A stretch of 64,000 bases of DNA from Eucalyptus grandis (taxonomy: Eukaryota; Streptophyta; Magnoliopsida; Myrtales; Myrtaceae): positions 24,048,520 through 24,112,519 of the forward strand of contig NC_052615.1 of assembly GCF_016545825.1 (NCBI RefSeq), read 5' to 3'. A program made the translations under genes and the position numbers. Below the pieces are notes generated by a model. It was not told the origin of the DNA and did no database searches. It saw only the letters and a program-made list of their open reading frames with translations. This document shows positions 11,461 to 22,989 of this stretch, in pieces (position 1 is the first letter of the stretch; the number at the start of each line of letters is the position of its first letter).

Positions 11461-13424
11461 ATAAAGTGAAAGGCCATTGAGCCACTTTTGAATTGAATCT
11501 GAGCCACTTTAGGATATTTGCATCATGCATACATGTCGCACCTACATGTTTTTTTCATTTTGCAAGATCTCTGGAGAAAATTCCATCTATTCAGGGGAGA
11601 TCAATTTCAGAAATGTAAAACTTTCAAAAAGCGACCATCTTCTTTAGAACGTAGAAGTGACCCTATCCCTTAGAATGCCGAAAGAGTCAATTAGAACTAT
11701 ATAAATGAATCCTTGTGCTGAACAAAGCCTATTTTGTCCACAATTCTCTTTCAATCTTGTTTCCAAAAGTCTCCCAGTGGGGTCAATGGAACGTCTTTTA
11801 AAAAAAAAATTTGGTACATTTTCATTCCCTAGGAAGTTGAATTTAACCAAAGTGTGTTTTGGGAAACCTAAAAGGATTGTTAAATATGCCAAATGGTAGT
11901 GCCTAAAACGATGAGAGCAACCTCCTTGCCAAACATGTCCTTATACATTCTCTACGAGAATTGAGAAAAAAGAACTATGTCTTGAGACATAGGGTTCATT
12001 CACAGTGAATACATGGTTTGAGATGATAAAGTATTTTCTTTCTCAATCTCAAACACTATTGATATCCTTGCAAGCCACTTTGAGCCAAATAGGGAGCAAT
12101 TCTAAAATATCCCTGTCAAGAACAACCTACATTGGGGCAAAATAGGGGGTCTTGGTTGAAAATTATGGAGCAATAGATCAAGGAAGATTTAATTGCTTTC
12201 ACTTGCATCAATCTTCTTATGCTAGCTTCAAGTGATTTCTTATCAAAGCTTGAAGCATCCCAAAGTGATGAAGAGCATTTTGCTCACTACCCCAAACACA
12301 ACCCTTTGCTTAGCCAATTTGAGCCTCATGCAATTCCTTCATAACCTCAGGTGATGATTATTTTCCTATACTAGGGCAAGGCTTGTGATTTACCAACAAG
12401 ATTGAGAATGTTGGTCGTGTTTGTAAATAACAATTGAGAGTCCTAAATGCTCAAAAGAGAGTGAAAACTAGGGGGCATGAAAAAGTAGTGTGTTTGGTAA
12501 AAGCAAGGCTAATGCGCATGAAAAACAAAAAATGCAAAGAAAAGCAAGAGTGCAGAAAAAAAAAAAAAAAAAAAAGCAGAATCAATGGTCATGCAAAAGA
12601 TCATTTAGAAAAATAAAAGAAAAGCTTTGCAAAACATGTATTGCAAGCAATGTCATTAGAAAAGAGAGTGAACCTCTCATGTCTCAAGACAAATAGTCAA
12701 ATGGACTCTCGAGATTGGTTAAATATTAAGAGTAAAATTTTTGAAAAGTTGTGCGATGGTAATGATGGCAAGATAATCTTTCACTTTTAACCCCATGATA
12801 TCCAAAAAAATTTCAAGCCTTTTTAAGCCTCACCCAAACCAACATTACAACCCTTATCTGAAGTCTCTTTCAATTAGGGTGGTTCGAGTTGAAATAAGAA
12901 TATCACACAAGAGCTACCACTAAAAGGAGTGTAAGCAATCATATCTTATCTTATCTTCAAGGTTCTTGACTTGTAAACCATACAAAGATTTTGATTGAAT
13001 ATTCATTTCTTAGCCTAAAAGTACATACCCTTTGGGTAAGCCCATGACCAAGCCATCATTACGGTCCTTTCAAAAGATCTTTTGATCAATGAATTGTATT
13101 CATTGTGAATATTTCCGAAAGCCATAGACATAGGTTGAGTGAAACCTCTCCAGTGAGATTTAAACAGTTTTCTCATATCAATGATTGGGAATAAAAGCCT
13201 TTTTGAGAGCTAGTGTGAAAGACCTCATTTGATCAGGAAATCTCCACTTAGGCATATTTGATTTAGCCCTTAGGCGGTTAATCAAATCTCATTTTGTTAA
13301 AATCCTCTCCGAAGGGATTTGACAATCGGTTTTGTTTACCAAGATTGCTTAAATTGTTTCACAAGATTGGCTCTCAAGCAATCTTGAAAACCCCTTTTCA
13401 AAATATGTGTTCCTTAGTGAACTG
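11461..13424 (+). other. 3' untranslated region of the Tat/Ogre-like element
   Basis: Between the integrase terminus and the minisatellite there is AT-rich DNA with no recognisable gene. A (A)n run sits at about 12,558-12,575. Long non-coding stretches between pol and the 3' LTR are usual in Tat-lineage elements. Confidence 0.5.
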
Positions 13425-13930
13425 GTTTTTGATAATCCTAAACCATACCATTATTTTAGGTTTTTTGTCAACTTAAACCATATCCTTTGTTTCAGGTTTT
13501 TGTTATCCTAAAACATACCTCTTGTTTTAGGTTTCAGATCAACCTTAAACTTCATCCCTTAGGTTTTTGGTTATCCTAAACCATACCTCTCGTTCTAGGT
13601 TATCCTTAGACATCATCTTTAGATTCCTATTTATCCATTAACCTTGTCTTTTAGGTTCTAAATTATCTTAAAACTTTGTCTTTTAAGTTCTAAATTAACC
13701 TTAAACCTTCTTTTTAAAGTTCTAGGTTATCATTCAACCTTGTCTTTAGGTTTTAGGTTATCCTTAAACCTTATCTTTAGGTTATAGATTATCCTTAAAT
13801 CTTGTCTTTAGGTTCTAGGTTATCTTCAAACCTTGTCCTTAGGTTCTAGGTAATCCTCAAACCTTGTCCTTAGGGTTCTAGGTGATCCTTAAACCTTGTC
13901 ATTAGGTTAGTGGTTATCCTTAAAACACTC
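13425..13930 (+). repeat. 31-bp minisatellite in the Tat-like 3' untranslated region
   Basis: About 15 diverged units of the type 'aaaccttgtctttaggttc' plus 'taggttatcctt' follow each other. The clearest 31-bp spacing is at 13,740-13,900, and units become looser towards 13,425. A short (GA)n tract follows at 13,974-13,994. Tandem repeats before the 3' LTR are common in Tat/Ogre elements. Confidence 0.75.
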
Positions 13931-14176
13931 ATTTTTTCCTTAATAACCTCATTTCCTTCATTCCATTCCTTGAGAGAGAGAGAGAGAGAGAGAGTGAAGA
14001 AACTCCAACAAAAGTTCAGATACCCCAATGAGTGAAGGTAAGTGTCAGGTACGTCCCTAACTAAATATTGTATCTTTTTTCATTTCTATTCCCAAAATGG
14101 AGTCGACTAAAAATTACAGGTATTAATTTTATCTTTGAGTGAAACCTCTTCAAACTTCCACATAACGATGTGCAGC

Positions 14177-14334
14177 TATTGACACATAATTTTTAGGCGA
14201 CATGTCATTAATGCATAAAAAGTCGAGATTTAGGTTTTTGATCATGACGGAGCCCCATTTTCTCAGCCAAAATGTGGTGTCTTTCATTTCTTTCTTTTGC
14301 ATTGTTCTTTTTAAGCAATTTCTAGTTCATTTTT
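14177..14334 (+). mobile_element. Start of the Tat-like 3' LTR, cut by a nested element
   Basis: TATTGACACATAATTTTTAGG resembles the TGTTGACACCTAAAATT start of the solo LTR read from 54,366 leftwards, with G-to-A in the terminal TG. It lies right after the 3' untranslated region. The LTR is interrupted at 14,335 and appears to continue at 22,425. The start is inferred because the matching part of the 5' LTR lies outside the window. Confidence 0.5.
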
Positions 14335-15131
14335 TGTGACATCCGGATTTTTCCGGATCTCAAATATGTAACTCTCCGAGACGGGTCGATGAATTTGTCG
14401 TCGGACAACGTCATTAGCACCAATTACGACCCCGTTTCATCACCACACTCGCTGTAACGAAACGTCACATTCTCGTGATAGCTCCTCATCTAATTTTCTC
14501 GCTTAACATGGTCGGCTATGAAGACACGTTAATCCCAAGCGGCCTCACAAATCAACCGAACCGAAGACCCGTAGCATGCAGCGGCCATGCATACGTCCGC
14601 AGCGCTTTCTTCATGCAGAAATGAAGACGTGCAAGTCGGTGTTGTCCTCTCTAATTGCTGCCAGCGTGATTTCATTTAGTTGACTCAAGAGTCAACTAAA
14701 CAAAGCCACGTCCATCTATTCTCCTGCATGAAGACACGAAGACCATCGACTTAAATAGCCGTGCAGCCACGTCCATTTGATGGTCAATTAAAGAGGAACG
14801 ATTGACCAAGAAGTGGCCGTGCCACAGCCACGTCTTCCTTCCCTTCAACCGGTCAACCAAGAGAAAAATACTCGACCAGGCAGCCACGTCTTCTCAATTG
14901 TCAACAAAAGAGGAAGTGACCGAAGGAGCAGCCACATCCTGCATGCATGCCAGGTTGACCCTGCTGCCACGTTCACTGCTTGGAGAGGAGCTGACCAGCG
15001 GAAGCCACGCGTCAGCCTTCGTGCGCTGGCGGAGGAGAATCCGCATGATGGCCACGACACTCCCACTTGTCCCTTGCTTGAGCAGCTGCGGAATTCCAAG
15101 AAATGTTGACTGGTTTTGTCAACAAAACGGC

Positions 15132-15180
<49 letters not shown>

Positions 15181-17141
15181 GCAACTTTCTCTCGATCATT
15201 GTCGCTGGTTCCCCGCCCTTCTCTCGCGTGTGTCTCGCTGCCTTCAACCGCTGCATCACCGGCTTACTCGCCGCGCCCCGAGCTTTCCTCGTCACTGTTG
15301 GGTCGCCCACAGCCGACCACAGCCAACCACCAACGTCACCAGCTTCCTCACCACTGTTCCTCAACTGCGTCCACAGCCGAAGTTCACGGGTTGTCTCGCC
15401 ATCAACACCACCAAATCGAAAGCAAGTTAATATCTACTAACCTATACGACGTGAATCACATCATCGTTTGGTGAAGTGTGTTCTGTAAACTAATGTTGTT
15501 TTGAATACTCACACTACAGTGTGAACTCAGAAGTTGCCGAATTGATTTTGAGCTATTTGATAATGGATTTCATATCTATTATGGTTGAGTGTGAATTCAG
15601 CACCTATGTATGTACTAATTTTTAATGTTTTCAAAGCTCTAAGATCTTACATGCAAACTACTTTGAAAATCTTAAGGTCAGGACCGAGTTTGATGACTCA
15701 CCAATGCATCGATTTTAGTATTTCAAGAAAGGCTTATGGTTTGGTATTTCAAAGTTTTTAGTTTCAAAAATCTTCACGTCAAGACCGATATTATTGACCC
15801 GACGAACTGTGGTTTTCAATACTTCAAGAAATGCTTATGGTTTTGGTGAAAATCATCACTCATACATTCCAAGTTTTGAAACGCGAAAATGTTTTTAGTC
15901 CACACCTATAAATTTCCAATTTTGATCAGGGTGGAACGATAGAAAATTTCTTTGACTTATTTTGGTATTCGAACTCTGGACTTTATGAAAGATTTTACCA
16001 ACAGGGATTTGATACACCATTAAGATTTCATTGGATTTTGAAATCAAAGCAATTTTCACATATTGTTGATACAATAACGTTTTGGCATTTAAAATGGTTT
16101 GACTGCTACACCATGGTTGATGTGTTATTGATGCAGGTCGGACCCTCAGGACAACGATGCCTCGAGCGTCGGGTTGCCTGGAGGATCATAGTGGCAATGC
16201 CTTTGGACACCTTGGGACTGGTGAGCCCTAGAGGTTCCCCGGGTGTCGGGATGCCCGGATGTATGATGATACACGTTCTGGAGGGTAGGGGACATCATTG
16301 TCAAGGTGAGCCCTGGAGGTTCCTCATGATGCTAGGTGGGGTGCGAGATGCCTAGAGGTGTAACGTAACATGCTTCGAGTGCCCGGTGATTGAAATATGG
16401 AACCGGAGGACTTCGTGATGCTAGGTTGGGTGCGATATGCCTGGAGGGACGCAAACATTGGTACGGAAGATGGTGGTATGAGTCATGATAAATTGAGTTT
16501 TAAACATCTACATGTTTCATTGTACTGTGCTGTTTGAGATTCTTTTAAACTTATGCATACTCATTGCTTTGGTCGTGTGCCCTGTTTTGGATTGCATGGA
16601 ATCAGATGATGATAGTTTTATGTAATATAGTTTAGTAGATCTTTGACTGCTGAGTAGTCATACTCACCCCTCGTGGGGGCTAACATATTACAAAATGATA
16701 AAGATGCCACCACCACCAAAGGACAATGATGGAGGCTCGAGCAGAGTAGAGTGACCAAGGACATGAGGTGAGCAGTGAATTTTTGGACATCGGCACTTGC
16801 TGATGGACGACATGTGAATAGCTAATGGAAAATGTCGATCTAGTTATTTTTGGATATAGCCAATATAGAGAACTTTGGATTTTGATGTACTGAGTAACGA
16901 TGTCCATCCAACATATGTAAATAAAAGTGCCTGGTTATCTAGTGTGCATCAATTCAGTGTTTAGGAAGGGAGTTGTTGGATCCACTTCTACCATGATATA
17001 GCACAAGGACCAATGAAAAATGTGATAGACCCCCAGACTCACGGATTCACCAAAATCCAATAGTATCAAAATAAAGGACATCTAGGATAAGGAAATACCG
17101 TGGCGACCCTAACGGATTGGGGGCTGCCAGGGGGCATCACA
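14335..17141 (+). mobile_element. Left LTR (2.8 kb) of a Tekay-like chromovirus
   Basis: It starts TGTGACATCCGG and ends GGGCATCACA, giving TGTGA/TCACA inverted ends, and is followed after five bases by a tRNA-Met-type PBS. It matches 19,762-22,424 along nearly its whole length, including a W-box palindrome, the (GA)n tract (15,136-15,176), GC-rich sequence at 15,180-15,420 and the 'gatgcc(a/t)ggtggg' repeats at 16,140-16,450. The open frames inside it are by-products of GC-rich LTR sequence. Confidence 0.9.
14675..14700. promoter_or_regulatory. W-box palindrome in the left LTR
   Basis: Arms TTTAGTTGACTC and GAGTCAACTAAA are perfect 12-bp inverted repeats separated by AA. Each arm contains a W-box core (TTGACT), the binding site of plant WRKY factors. 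Further TTGACC or TTGACT cores on either strand lie at about 14,779, 14,802, 14,849, 14,953 and 15,108. The same palindrome is kept in the right LTR at 20,110-20,135. Regulation by WRKY proteins is an inference. Confidence 0.55.
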
Positions 17142-17146
17142 AGTAA

Positions 17147-17163
17147 TGGTATCAAAGCTATGG
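17147..17163 (+). other. Primer binding site, tRNA-iMet type, of the Tekay-like element
   Basis: TGGTATCAAAGCTATGG differs at two positions from TGGTATCAGAGCCATGG, the complement of plant initiator tRNA-Met 3' end. It begins five bases after the LTR, as usual for plant Ty3/gypsy and copia elements. Confidence 0.85.
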
Positions 17164-17449
17164 TTTTATTTGGAGTGATAAAGTGTATTAGTAGAAAAGC
17201 AGAATATAATGATGCACAAGATAAGGCACTTTTTAGGGATAGTTGACTAACTGCGAATAACAGGTGATTGATTTTCACTAGTAGACTACTAGTAACAATT
17301 GCGAGTTACTTGTGTGTGCAAGTAACATGTTTATGTTACTTATGTGATCTCAGTAACGTGTGAACGTTACTTTTCTATCTTAGCTAATTAGTGACACTAA
17401 GTCACTAATTGTTCCTGAAATAAGTGCTAAATGACCTAAAGGAAAGTCA

Positions 17450-18880
17450 TGGTACGAACTGGGGGTTCTCCATCCATCAAGGATAGAAGCTACGGCTTTA
17501 AGGGCAGAACCCCAAATGGAGGACATTCTACAGGCATTAACTAATATAGGAATTTTGATGGAAAGACAAGCTCAACAACAACAGCAACAACCCGAACCAA
17601 AACACCATACTCAAGGACTAGTGGAACAATTTTTGAAATTGAAACCACCTAAGTTTATTGAAATGGGAAGTCCCGAGGAGGCGGAATAATGGATCGATGG
17701 GATAGAAAAGATTTTCCGGTTGTTGAACTGCAATGACACTGAAAAGATAACTTTGGCAGAGTACCAATTAGAGGGAAATGCTAAGCATTGGTGGAGAGCT
17801 TCTAAGGACACAATTTTTCCACTTGGTACTGCTGAAATCTAGGATGAGTTTGTTAGAGCTTTCAATAGAAAGCATTTTTCTGATTGTGCTAGATATAAGA
17901 AAATTACTGAATTTGTTCAATTAGAACAAAAGGAGTTGACGGTAGACCAGTAAGAAGTGAAATTTTCTGAGCTGTCCAGATATACCCCTAGATTGATAGA
18001 GGATTGAGAGGAAAAGGCTAAGAGATTTCTGAAAGGCCTGAGGACGGATATTAGGAGGCAACTAATGCCCCTAAATATGAGAGATTATAGAGAAATTTAT
18101 GAACGGGCACAACTTGTAGAACAAGAAGGGATAAGGGAGCAAATGGAATCAAGAAGGCAACTGACATTGAGTGATACCTGACAAGGTAAGAGATCCTATC
18201 TAACTTGAGAAACGCCTTGGGATTCTAAGAAAAAGCGAAATTTTAGAACTTTCGAAAAGACCAAGAGTGGTCAGGCTCTAGGAAAAGTGTCGTATCAAGA
18301 CAACTTTTGCCAAAGATGTGGTAGACAGTATGGACCAAGACCTCGTAATGATCAATTGAAATGTTTTGGTTGTGGGCAGAGAGGTCACTTTAGGAGAGAT
18401 TGTCCACGAGAAGGATCACAACCGAATGCTAACTCGGTGCGACAAGTGCAACAACGTGTAGGTGGACCACCTTCACAAGGAAAATCACAGAGACCACTGG
18501 CACAAGAAAGGGTGTACACAATCACCTAGGAGGAAGCGGAAGCGTCCAAAAACATTAACCCAGGTACAATTTCTATAAATGATAAGAAGGCATATGCGTT
18601 ATTTGACACAAGTGCCATGCATTCATTTGTGTCTGAGAGATATAGATGATTGGGAGAAATAGGAACCAAATCTTTAGATATGCCTTTTCATATTTCTACA
18701 CTGCTGAAGAACATGGTGTTGTCCACATTAGTATGCGAGAAGTGTAAGATAACTATAGGGGGACGAAATCTGTGAATGGACTTGGTAGTGATAGTTAGGT
18801 ATGACTTTGATGTCATTGTAGGAATGGACTGGCTCCATAAGCAACGAACTAGGATGGATGATCTATTGGGATAGTACTTA
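17450..18880 (+). pseudogene. gag and protease of the Tekay-like chromovirus
   Basis: Reading across in-frame stops, the region shows a Q-rich linker, FLKLKPPKF, then the retrotransposon gag core with YQLEGNAKHWWRA, FNRKHFSD and RFLKGLRTDIRRQL. The open part 18,287-18,529 holds a CCHC zinc knuckle (CFGCGQRGHFRRDC). An aspartic-protease-like segment follows, ALFDTSAMHSFVSERY and later DVIVGMDWL; the usual D-(S/T)-G triad is changed to DTSA. Gag forms the particle and protease cleaves the polyprotein. At least six in-frame stops mark this copy as dead. The reading then jumps past RT and RNase H to the integrase tail. Confidence 0.8.
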
Positions 18881-19129
18881 CCCATGCGCCAAAGGATAAA
18901 ACCATGAGGCTTAGTATGGGATAGGCCAATCAAATAATATCTCTGTGAGTTAGTCCCTATTGAAACAAGACCCCTTTAGTAGATGTGTAGTTCGAGTTCA
19001 AACCAAGCGAAAGCTGGTTAACCTGTAATGACCCGATCCGATGAGGGTGGGGAGTGGACGCCAAGGCTAGAGCGCCTAAGTAAGGAGTGGCTCCTAGCAG
19101 GCTTCTAGGATGGCAAAAGGGGGCAGAAT

Positions 19130-19735
19130 TGAACCGAACTATGTATTGAACTGGAAGGGCAGTGTTTCTAGGATAATTTATCAGAGTGACGCAACAGAAG
19201 CGTGGTTAAGCTTGTAGAATTCTTGCTTGTTGGAATGAACTAGGTGAAAGAAAAGCTACGTGGATAAGCGTAGAAGACCCTTAGAATTTGGCATAGGAGA
19301 TCACATATTCCTAAAGGTATCCTCGATGAAGGGAATATCACGATTCGGGACAAAGGGTAGGTTAAGCCCTAGATTTGTTGGACTTTTTGAGATCCTCAAA
19401 AAGGTAGGGGATGTAGCTTGTCGGCTGGCATTGCCTCCTAAATTGACAAATCCGCTTGATGTTTTCCATGTGTCAATGCCGAGGAAGTATCAGCCCGACC
19501 CTGCTCACATACTCAATCATGAAGCCATCAAAGTGGATAAGCAAGTGAGGTACATGGAAGAGCCGATCCAAGTACTAGATTCGAAGGAGCAAATTCTCTG
19601 AATGAAGAAAATTCCGCTAGTTAAGGTCTTAGGGTGATGCCACAACGTGGAAAAGGATGTGGGAAAGCAAAAAGGAAATGAGGCAAAGGTGCCCTCATCT
19701 TTTCAAAGAGATGTAAGAGACGTACAATTTCGAGG
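19130..19735 (+). pseudogene. Integrase C-terminus and chromodomain remnant
   Basis: The open stretch at 19,260-19,601 starts DKRRRPLEFGIGDHIFLKV and contains RFGTKGRLSPRFVG and NPLDVFHVSMPRKY, the GPY/F-type end of chromovirus integrase. It continues into VRYMEEPIQVLDSKEQIL. Beyond the stop, IPLVKVLG and the following residues recall the chromodomain of Tekay/Del elements, which targets histone marks. RT, RNase H and the integrase catalytic core are absent between 18,880 and 19,130, so the element lost most of pol by deletion. Confidence 0.8.
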
Positions 19736-19746
19736 ATGAAATTCTC

Positions 19747-19761
19747 TAAGGAGGGGAGATT
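19747..19761 (+). other. Polypurine tract of the Tekay-like element
   Basis: AAGGAGGGGAGAT lies directly before the right LTR. It is the expected plus-strand primer and fixes the LTR start at 19,762. Confidence 0.85.
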
Positions 19762-20567
19762 TGTGACTTCTGGATTTCGCCGGACCTCAAATATGTAATT
19801 GTCCGAGATGGGTTGACAAATTTGTCATCGGACTATGTCGTTAGCACCAATTATGACCCTGCTTCATCACCACACTCGCCGTAACAAAACGTCACGTTTC
19901 ATCACATTCTCGTGATAGCTCCTCGTCCAATTTTCCCGCTTAATGCGGTCGGCTATGAAGACACGTTAATCCTGAGCGGCCTCGCAAATCAACCACCGAA
20001 GACCCGTAGCATGCAGCGGCCATGCGTACGTCCGCAGCGCTTTCTTCATGCAGAGATGAAGACGTGCAAGTCGGTGTTGCCCTCTCTAATTGCTGCCAGC
20101 GTGATTTCATTTAGTTGACTCAAGAGTCAACTAAACAAAGCCACGTCCATCTATTCTCTTGCTTGAAGACACAAAGACCATCGGACTTAAATGACCATGC
20201 AGCCACGTCCATTTGATGGTCAATTAAAGAGGAACAATTGACCAAGAAGTGGCCGTGCCACAACCACGTCTTCCTTCCCTTCAACGGGTCAACCAAGAGA
20301 AAAATACTCGACCAAGCAGCCACGTCTTCTCAATTGTCAACAAAAGAGGAAGTGTTGACTGAAGGAGCAGCCACGTCCTGCATGCATGCAAGGTTGACCC
20401 TACTGCCACGTTCAATGCATGAAGAGGAGCTGACCAGCGGAAGCCACGCATCAGCCCTCGTGCGCTGGCGGAGGAGAATCCGGATGACGACCACGACACT
20501 CCCACTTGTCCCTTGCTCGAGCAGCTGTGGAATCCCAAGAAATGTTGACCGGTTTTGTCAACAACGG

Positions 20568-20609
<42 letters not shown>

Positions 20610-22424
20610 AGAGAAACCGCAACTCTCTCCATCATTGCCGCTGGTTCCCCGCCCTTCTCTCGCGTGTATCTCGCTGCCTTCGACCGCCGCATCACCGGCT
20701 TACTCGCCGCGCCCCGAGCTTTCCTCATCACTGTTGGGTCGCCCAGAGCTGACCACAGCCAACCACCAACGTCACCAGCTTCCTCACCACTGTTACCCAA
20801 CCACATCCGCAGCCGAAGTTCACGGGTTGTCTCTCCGTGGACGCCACCAAATCGAAGACAAGTTAATATCTACTAACCTATACGACGTGAATTACGTCGT
20901 CATTTGGTGAAGTGTGTTCCGTAAACTAACGTTGTTTTGAATACTCGTGCTAAAGTGTGAACTTGGAAGTTGCCGAATTGATTTTGAGCTATTTGATAAT
21001 GGATTTCATATCCATTATGGTTGAGCGTGAATTCGGCACCTATGTATGTACTGATTTTTAATGTTTTCAAAGCTCTTACGTGCAAACTACTTTGAAAATC
21101 TTAAGGTTGGGACCAAGTTTGATGACTCGCCGATGTGTCGATTTCAGTATTTCAAGAAAGCCTTATAGTTTTGGTATTTCAAAGTTTTTAGATTAAAAAA
21201 TCTTCACGTTGGAACCGATATTATCAACCCACCGAACTGTGGTTTTCAATACTTCAAGAAATGCTTATGGTTTTGCTGAAAATCATCACTTGTACATTCC
21301 AAGTTTTGAAACATGAAAATGTTTTAAGTCCACGCCTGTAAATTTCGGATTTTGATCAGGGTGGAACAATAGAAAACTTCTTCGATTTATTCTGGTATTC
21401 GAACTTTGCACTTTATAAAAGATTTTACCGATAGGGATTTGATACGCCATTAAGATTTCATTGGATTTTGAAATCAAAGCAATTTTCACATATTGTCGGT
21501 ACAAGAACGTTTTGGCATTTAAAATGGTTTGACTACTACACCATGGTTGATGTGTTATTGATGCCGTCGAACCCTCAGGACGATGATGCCCCAGGCGTCA
21601 AGTTGCCTAAAGGATCATAGTGGCGATGCCTTTGGATGCCTTGGAACTAGTGAGCCCTAGAGGTTCCCCAGGTGTCAGGATGCCCGAATGTATGATGATA
21701 CACCTTTCGAAGGGTAGGGGACATCATGACATCATGGTGAGTGCTGAAGGTTCCTCATGATGCCAGGTGGGGTGCAAGATGCCTAGAGGTGTAACATAAC
21801 ACACTCCGAATGCTTGGGGACTGAAATATGGAACCGGAGGACTTCATGATACCAGGTTGGGTGCGATATGCCTGGAGGGACGTAAACATTGGTACGGAAG
21901 ATGGTGGTAGTGAGTCATGATAAAATGAGTTTTAAACATCTACACATTTCATTGTACTGTGTTGTTTGAGATTCTTTTAAACTTATGCATAATCATTGTT
22001 TTGGTCGTGTGCCCTGTTTTGGATTGCATGGAATCAAATGATGATAGTTTTGCGTAATATAGTTTAGTAGAACTTTGACTGCTGAGTAGTTGTACTCACC
22101 CCTCGTGGGGGCTAACATATTATAGAGTGATAACGATGCCACCGCCACCAGAGGACGATGATGGAGTAGAGTGACCGAGGACGTGAAGTCGGCGGTGAAT
22201 TTTTGGACACAAGCACTTGTTGATGGACGACGTGTGAATAGCTAATGGAAAATGTCGATCTAGTTATTTTTGGATATAGCCAATATAGAGAACTTTGGCT
22301 TTTGATGTACCAACGAACAATGTCCATTCAGTATATATAAATAAAAAGTGCCTGGTTAATATCTATGTGCATCTAGTGTGCATTATTTCAGTGTTTAGGA
22401 AGGGAGTTGTCAGATCCACTTCCG
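19762..22424 (+). mobile_element. Right LTR of the Tekay-like chromovirus, 3' end missing
   Basis: This LTR starts TGTGACTTCTGG after the polypurine tract and parallels the left LTR, including the W-box palindrome at 20,110-20,135 and the (GA)n tract at 20,573-20,608. Similarity stops near 22,424, in 'gatccacttccgc'. The last 150 bp present in the left LTR (16,992-17,141) are absent, so no target-site duplication can be tested. The two LTRs differ at many sites, mostly C/T and G/A, suggesting an old insertion. Confidence 0.85.
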
Positions 22425-22952
22425 CTATTGAAGATTCAATCAAAATTCTGGCAAAAACTCTATTCAATCGCGACCAAAATCGGGAAAACCGCATCAAAAA
22501 GTAATTTTTCGATCTCGAACCCCATAAAGTGAGGCCAAATTAGCCGGTTGGGGCTAGGGTTCAATTTTGAGGATATATATCAAGAGTTGCTGAAGCTTGA
22601 ATGTGGATGATGAACTTGAATGATTTTGCTTGAATTTGCAATTTCATAGCCATACAATTGATCTATAGTTTTGGCCAAAACGAGGTTTGAAATGACCTCA
22701 TTTCAACTTGAGTCCTCTTAGGCTTAGATAATACACATCTCAAGCTTCGAATCAATAGGTTGCATACCCCAATCAAGTGTCGTTTGACCCTCAAAAACTA
22801 CTTCTGAAGATGAATAATTCTGCAGTAGTTTAAGTGGATTTTCGGTTTTGTTCTTATTCCAAAATGAGATTTTACTATATTTGTATAGCCTCTTGTGATG
22901 ATTTCTAGACAATCTTTCCTTCACATTTTTTGTTCCAAATCATTTTATGCAC

Positions 22953-22954
<2 letters not shown>

Positions 22955-22986
<32 letters not shown>
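22955..22986. repeat. (TA)n microsatellite
   Basis: A run of about 16 TA units inside the Tat-like 3' LTR. Confidence 0.95.

Positions 22987-22989
<3 letters not shown>

Noticed and set aside
14802..15440. 212-codon plus-strand open frame (and its twin at 20,238-20,876)
   Set aside because: Both lie at the same place in the paired LTRs, run through the (GA)n tract as RERERE, and have overlapping open frames on the other strand. They are GC-rich LTR sequence.
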